Assembly (NCBI GenBank): GCA_963556195.1
Contig: CAUVYP010001208.1
Location: 1,736,001-1,800,000 of the forward strand
Direction of reading: 5' to 3'
Source: Sepiola atlantica
Taxonomy: Eukaryota > Mollusca > Cephalopoda > Sepiida > Sepiolidae
DNA: 64,000 bases
The notes below the pieces were generated by a model, which was not told the DNA's origin, did no database searches, and worked only from the letters and a program-made list of their open reading frames with translations. Positions within the stretch are counted from its first letter, which is position 1; each line of letters starts with the position of its first letter. The position numbers and the translations under genes were made by a program. This document shows, piece after piece, positions 63,066-64,000 of this stretch.

Positions 63066-64000
63066 TTAGCGCGTTTTAAAGTTGATATCGCTTTTGTGTA
63101 TAACTTCCACATTTATTCGAATTGTGCAACGAAACTTTGCAGACAGTCTCGAATAGGCTTTTTCTACTGAAGTACCAAGTTTCAGAAGTGCAGCTTTTGT
63201 ACTGCCGGAGATATGTCGATACAAACTGAATACGCAAAACATCAACAACATTTAGCGCGTTTTAAAGTTGATATCGCTTTTGTTTATAACTTCCACATTT
63301 ATTCGAATTGTGCAACGAAACTTTGCAGACAGTCGCGGAGACATATTTTCTACTTAAGTACCAAGTTTCAGAAGTGCAGCTTATGTACTGCCGGAGATAT
63401 TTCTGTACAAACTGAATACGCAAAACATCAACAAAATTTAGCGCGTTTTAAAGTTGATATCGCTTTTGTGTATCACTTCCACATTTATTCGAATTGTGCA
63501 ACGAAACTTTGCAGACAGTCTGGAATGGGCCTTTTCTACTAAAGTACCAAGTTTCAGAAGTGCAGCTCTTGTACTGCCGGAGATATGTCGATACAAACTG
63601 AATACGCAAAACATCAACAAAATTTAGCGCGTTTTAAAGTTGATATCGCTTTTGTGTATAACTTCCACATTTATTCGAATTGTGCAACGAAACTTTGCAG
63701 ACAGTCTCGAATAGGCTTTTTCTACTGAAGTACCAAGTTTCAGAAGTGCAGCTTTTGTACTGCCGGAGATATGTCGATACAAACTGAATACGCAAAACAT
63801 CAACAAAATTTAGCGCGTTTTAAAGTTGATATCGCTTTTGTTTATAACTTCCACATTTATTCGAATTGTGCAACGAAACTTTGCAGACAGTCGCAGAGAC
63901 ATATTTTCTACTTAAGTACCAAGTTTCAGAAGTGCAGCTTATGTACTGCCGGAGATATTTCTGTACAAACTGAATACGCAAAACATCAACAAAATTTAGC
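63066..64000 (+). repeat. Right edge: repeat of the spacer start, then HOR positions 13-14
   Basis: 63066-63623 repeats 56182-56739, including gtgtatcac and gtctggaatgggcc. It then switches to a T ttttt monomer (63624-63809) and a gcagagacatatttt monomer with atttctg (63810-63995), which are HOR positions 13 and 14. The window ends 5 bases into the next monomer. The array clearly continues beyond the window. Confidence 0.88.

Larger units (their letters stand above)
1..64000 (+). repeat. Satellite DNA array, 186-bp monomer, 344 complete tandem copies
   Basis: The same unit recurs every 186 bp from the first base to the last. Taking ttagcgcg as the start, complete monomers run from position 7 to 63995. 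344 x 186 plus the edge bases plus a net gain of 5 bases equals 64,000, so the count closes exactly. Every copy is in the same orientation and nothing interrupts the array. The counted monomer is 38% G+C. An array of this length and regularity is what is expected of eukaryotic satellite DNA in constitutive heterochromatin, including centromeres and pericentromeres, but the window has no flanking sequence to place it. I do not recognise the family and give no species. No gene-length stretch falls outside the repeat. Confidence 0.98.

Noticed and set aside
7..63806. Hundreds of 60-codon minus-strand and 75-171-codon plus-strand open frames
   Set aside because: They repeat with the monomer, exist because 186 is divisible by three, and overlap each other on both strands. 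Their changes are concentrated where the DNA boxes vary and do not follow codon position. They show no recognisable domain, and no promoter or gene structure. I list none as a gene.
1..64000. CRISPR array
   Set aside because: Repeats are 186 bp, directly abutting, and vary in fixed boxes. There are no unique spacers between short identical repeats, and no cas genes.
1..64000. Tandem-repeat region of a large repetitive protein gene
   Set aside because: Every frame meets a stop at or near most monomer joins, so no frame runs through more than about three monomers. No exon-intron signals are consistent between units.
1..64000. tRNA, rRNA or 5S gene units inside the 186-bp repeat
   Set aside because: I see no cloverleaf, A/B-box pair or rRNA-like core in the monomer on either strand. 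The repeat is too short for a 5S gene plus spacer that fits these bases.

Overview
The whole 64-kb window is one uninterrupted satellite DNA array. It holds 344 complete head-to-tail copies of a 186-bp monomer, plus 6 bases of a monomer at the left edge and 5 at the right. All copies lie in the same orientation. I see no unique flanking DNA, transposon insertion, rRNA, tRNA, CRISPR array or credible protein gene. The monomer counted by hand (a consensus form close to the first copy) is 71 G+C of 186 (38%). Such arrays are typical of eukaryotic heterochromatin, often at or near centromeres. The sequence does not let me name the organism, and I do not recognise this monomer family.

Each monomer has long near-invariant stretches and two short variable boxes, at monomer positions about 77-106 and 127-136. 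The first box has two main states. 'G-type' reads like gcggagacacatttt or ggggagacac. 'T-type' reads like tctcgaataggc. G and T monomers mostly alternate, and the alternation usually goes with gtttataac versus gtgtataac further left in the monomer. The basic unit is therefore a 372-bp dimer, often arranged as a 744-bp tetramer, with scattered breaks in the alternation.

Above this lies a nested higher-order repeat (HOR) structure. From left to right: a mixed stretch (1-3.6 kb); a 20-monomer-offset duplication (3.64-6.27 kb and 7.36-9.99 kb); an 11-monomer duplication (10.0-11.8 and 12.1-13.9 kb); a 22-monomer tandem duplication (12.8-16.8 and 16.9-20.9 kb); a mixed region with a 7-monomer duplication (23.4-25.5 kb); an 8-monomer HOR of 1,489 bp, whose third copy has lost one monomer (27.7-32.0 kb); a mixed region with 8- and 15-monomer offsets (32.0-36.3 kb); a regular 4-monomer HOR (36.3-41.9 kb); a mixed stretch (41.9-45.2 kb); a 22/15/22-monomer HOR whose first and third copies look almost identical (45.2-56.2 kb); a 7-monomer spacer; and a rearranged fourth relative containing an 8-monomer tandem duplication (57.5-63.1 kb).

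The window is best read as a record of unequal crossover and gene-conversion-like exchange. Hybrid monomers mark exchange points, and two sets of marker variants split the array into a left domain (up to about 19 kb) and a right domain (from about 23 kb). Because 186 is divisible by three, the array throws off hundreds of short repetitive open frames on both strands. I regard these as by-products and annotate none as a gene. I did not find a new gene system. What is worth following up is the HOR architecture itself and its possible centromeric role.
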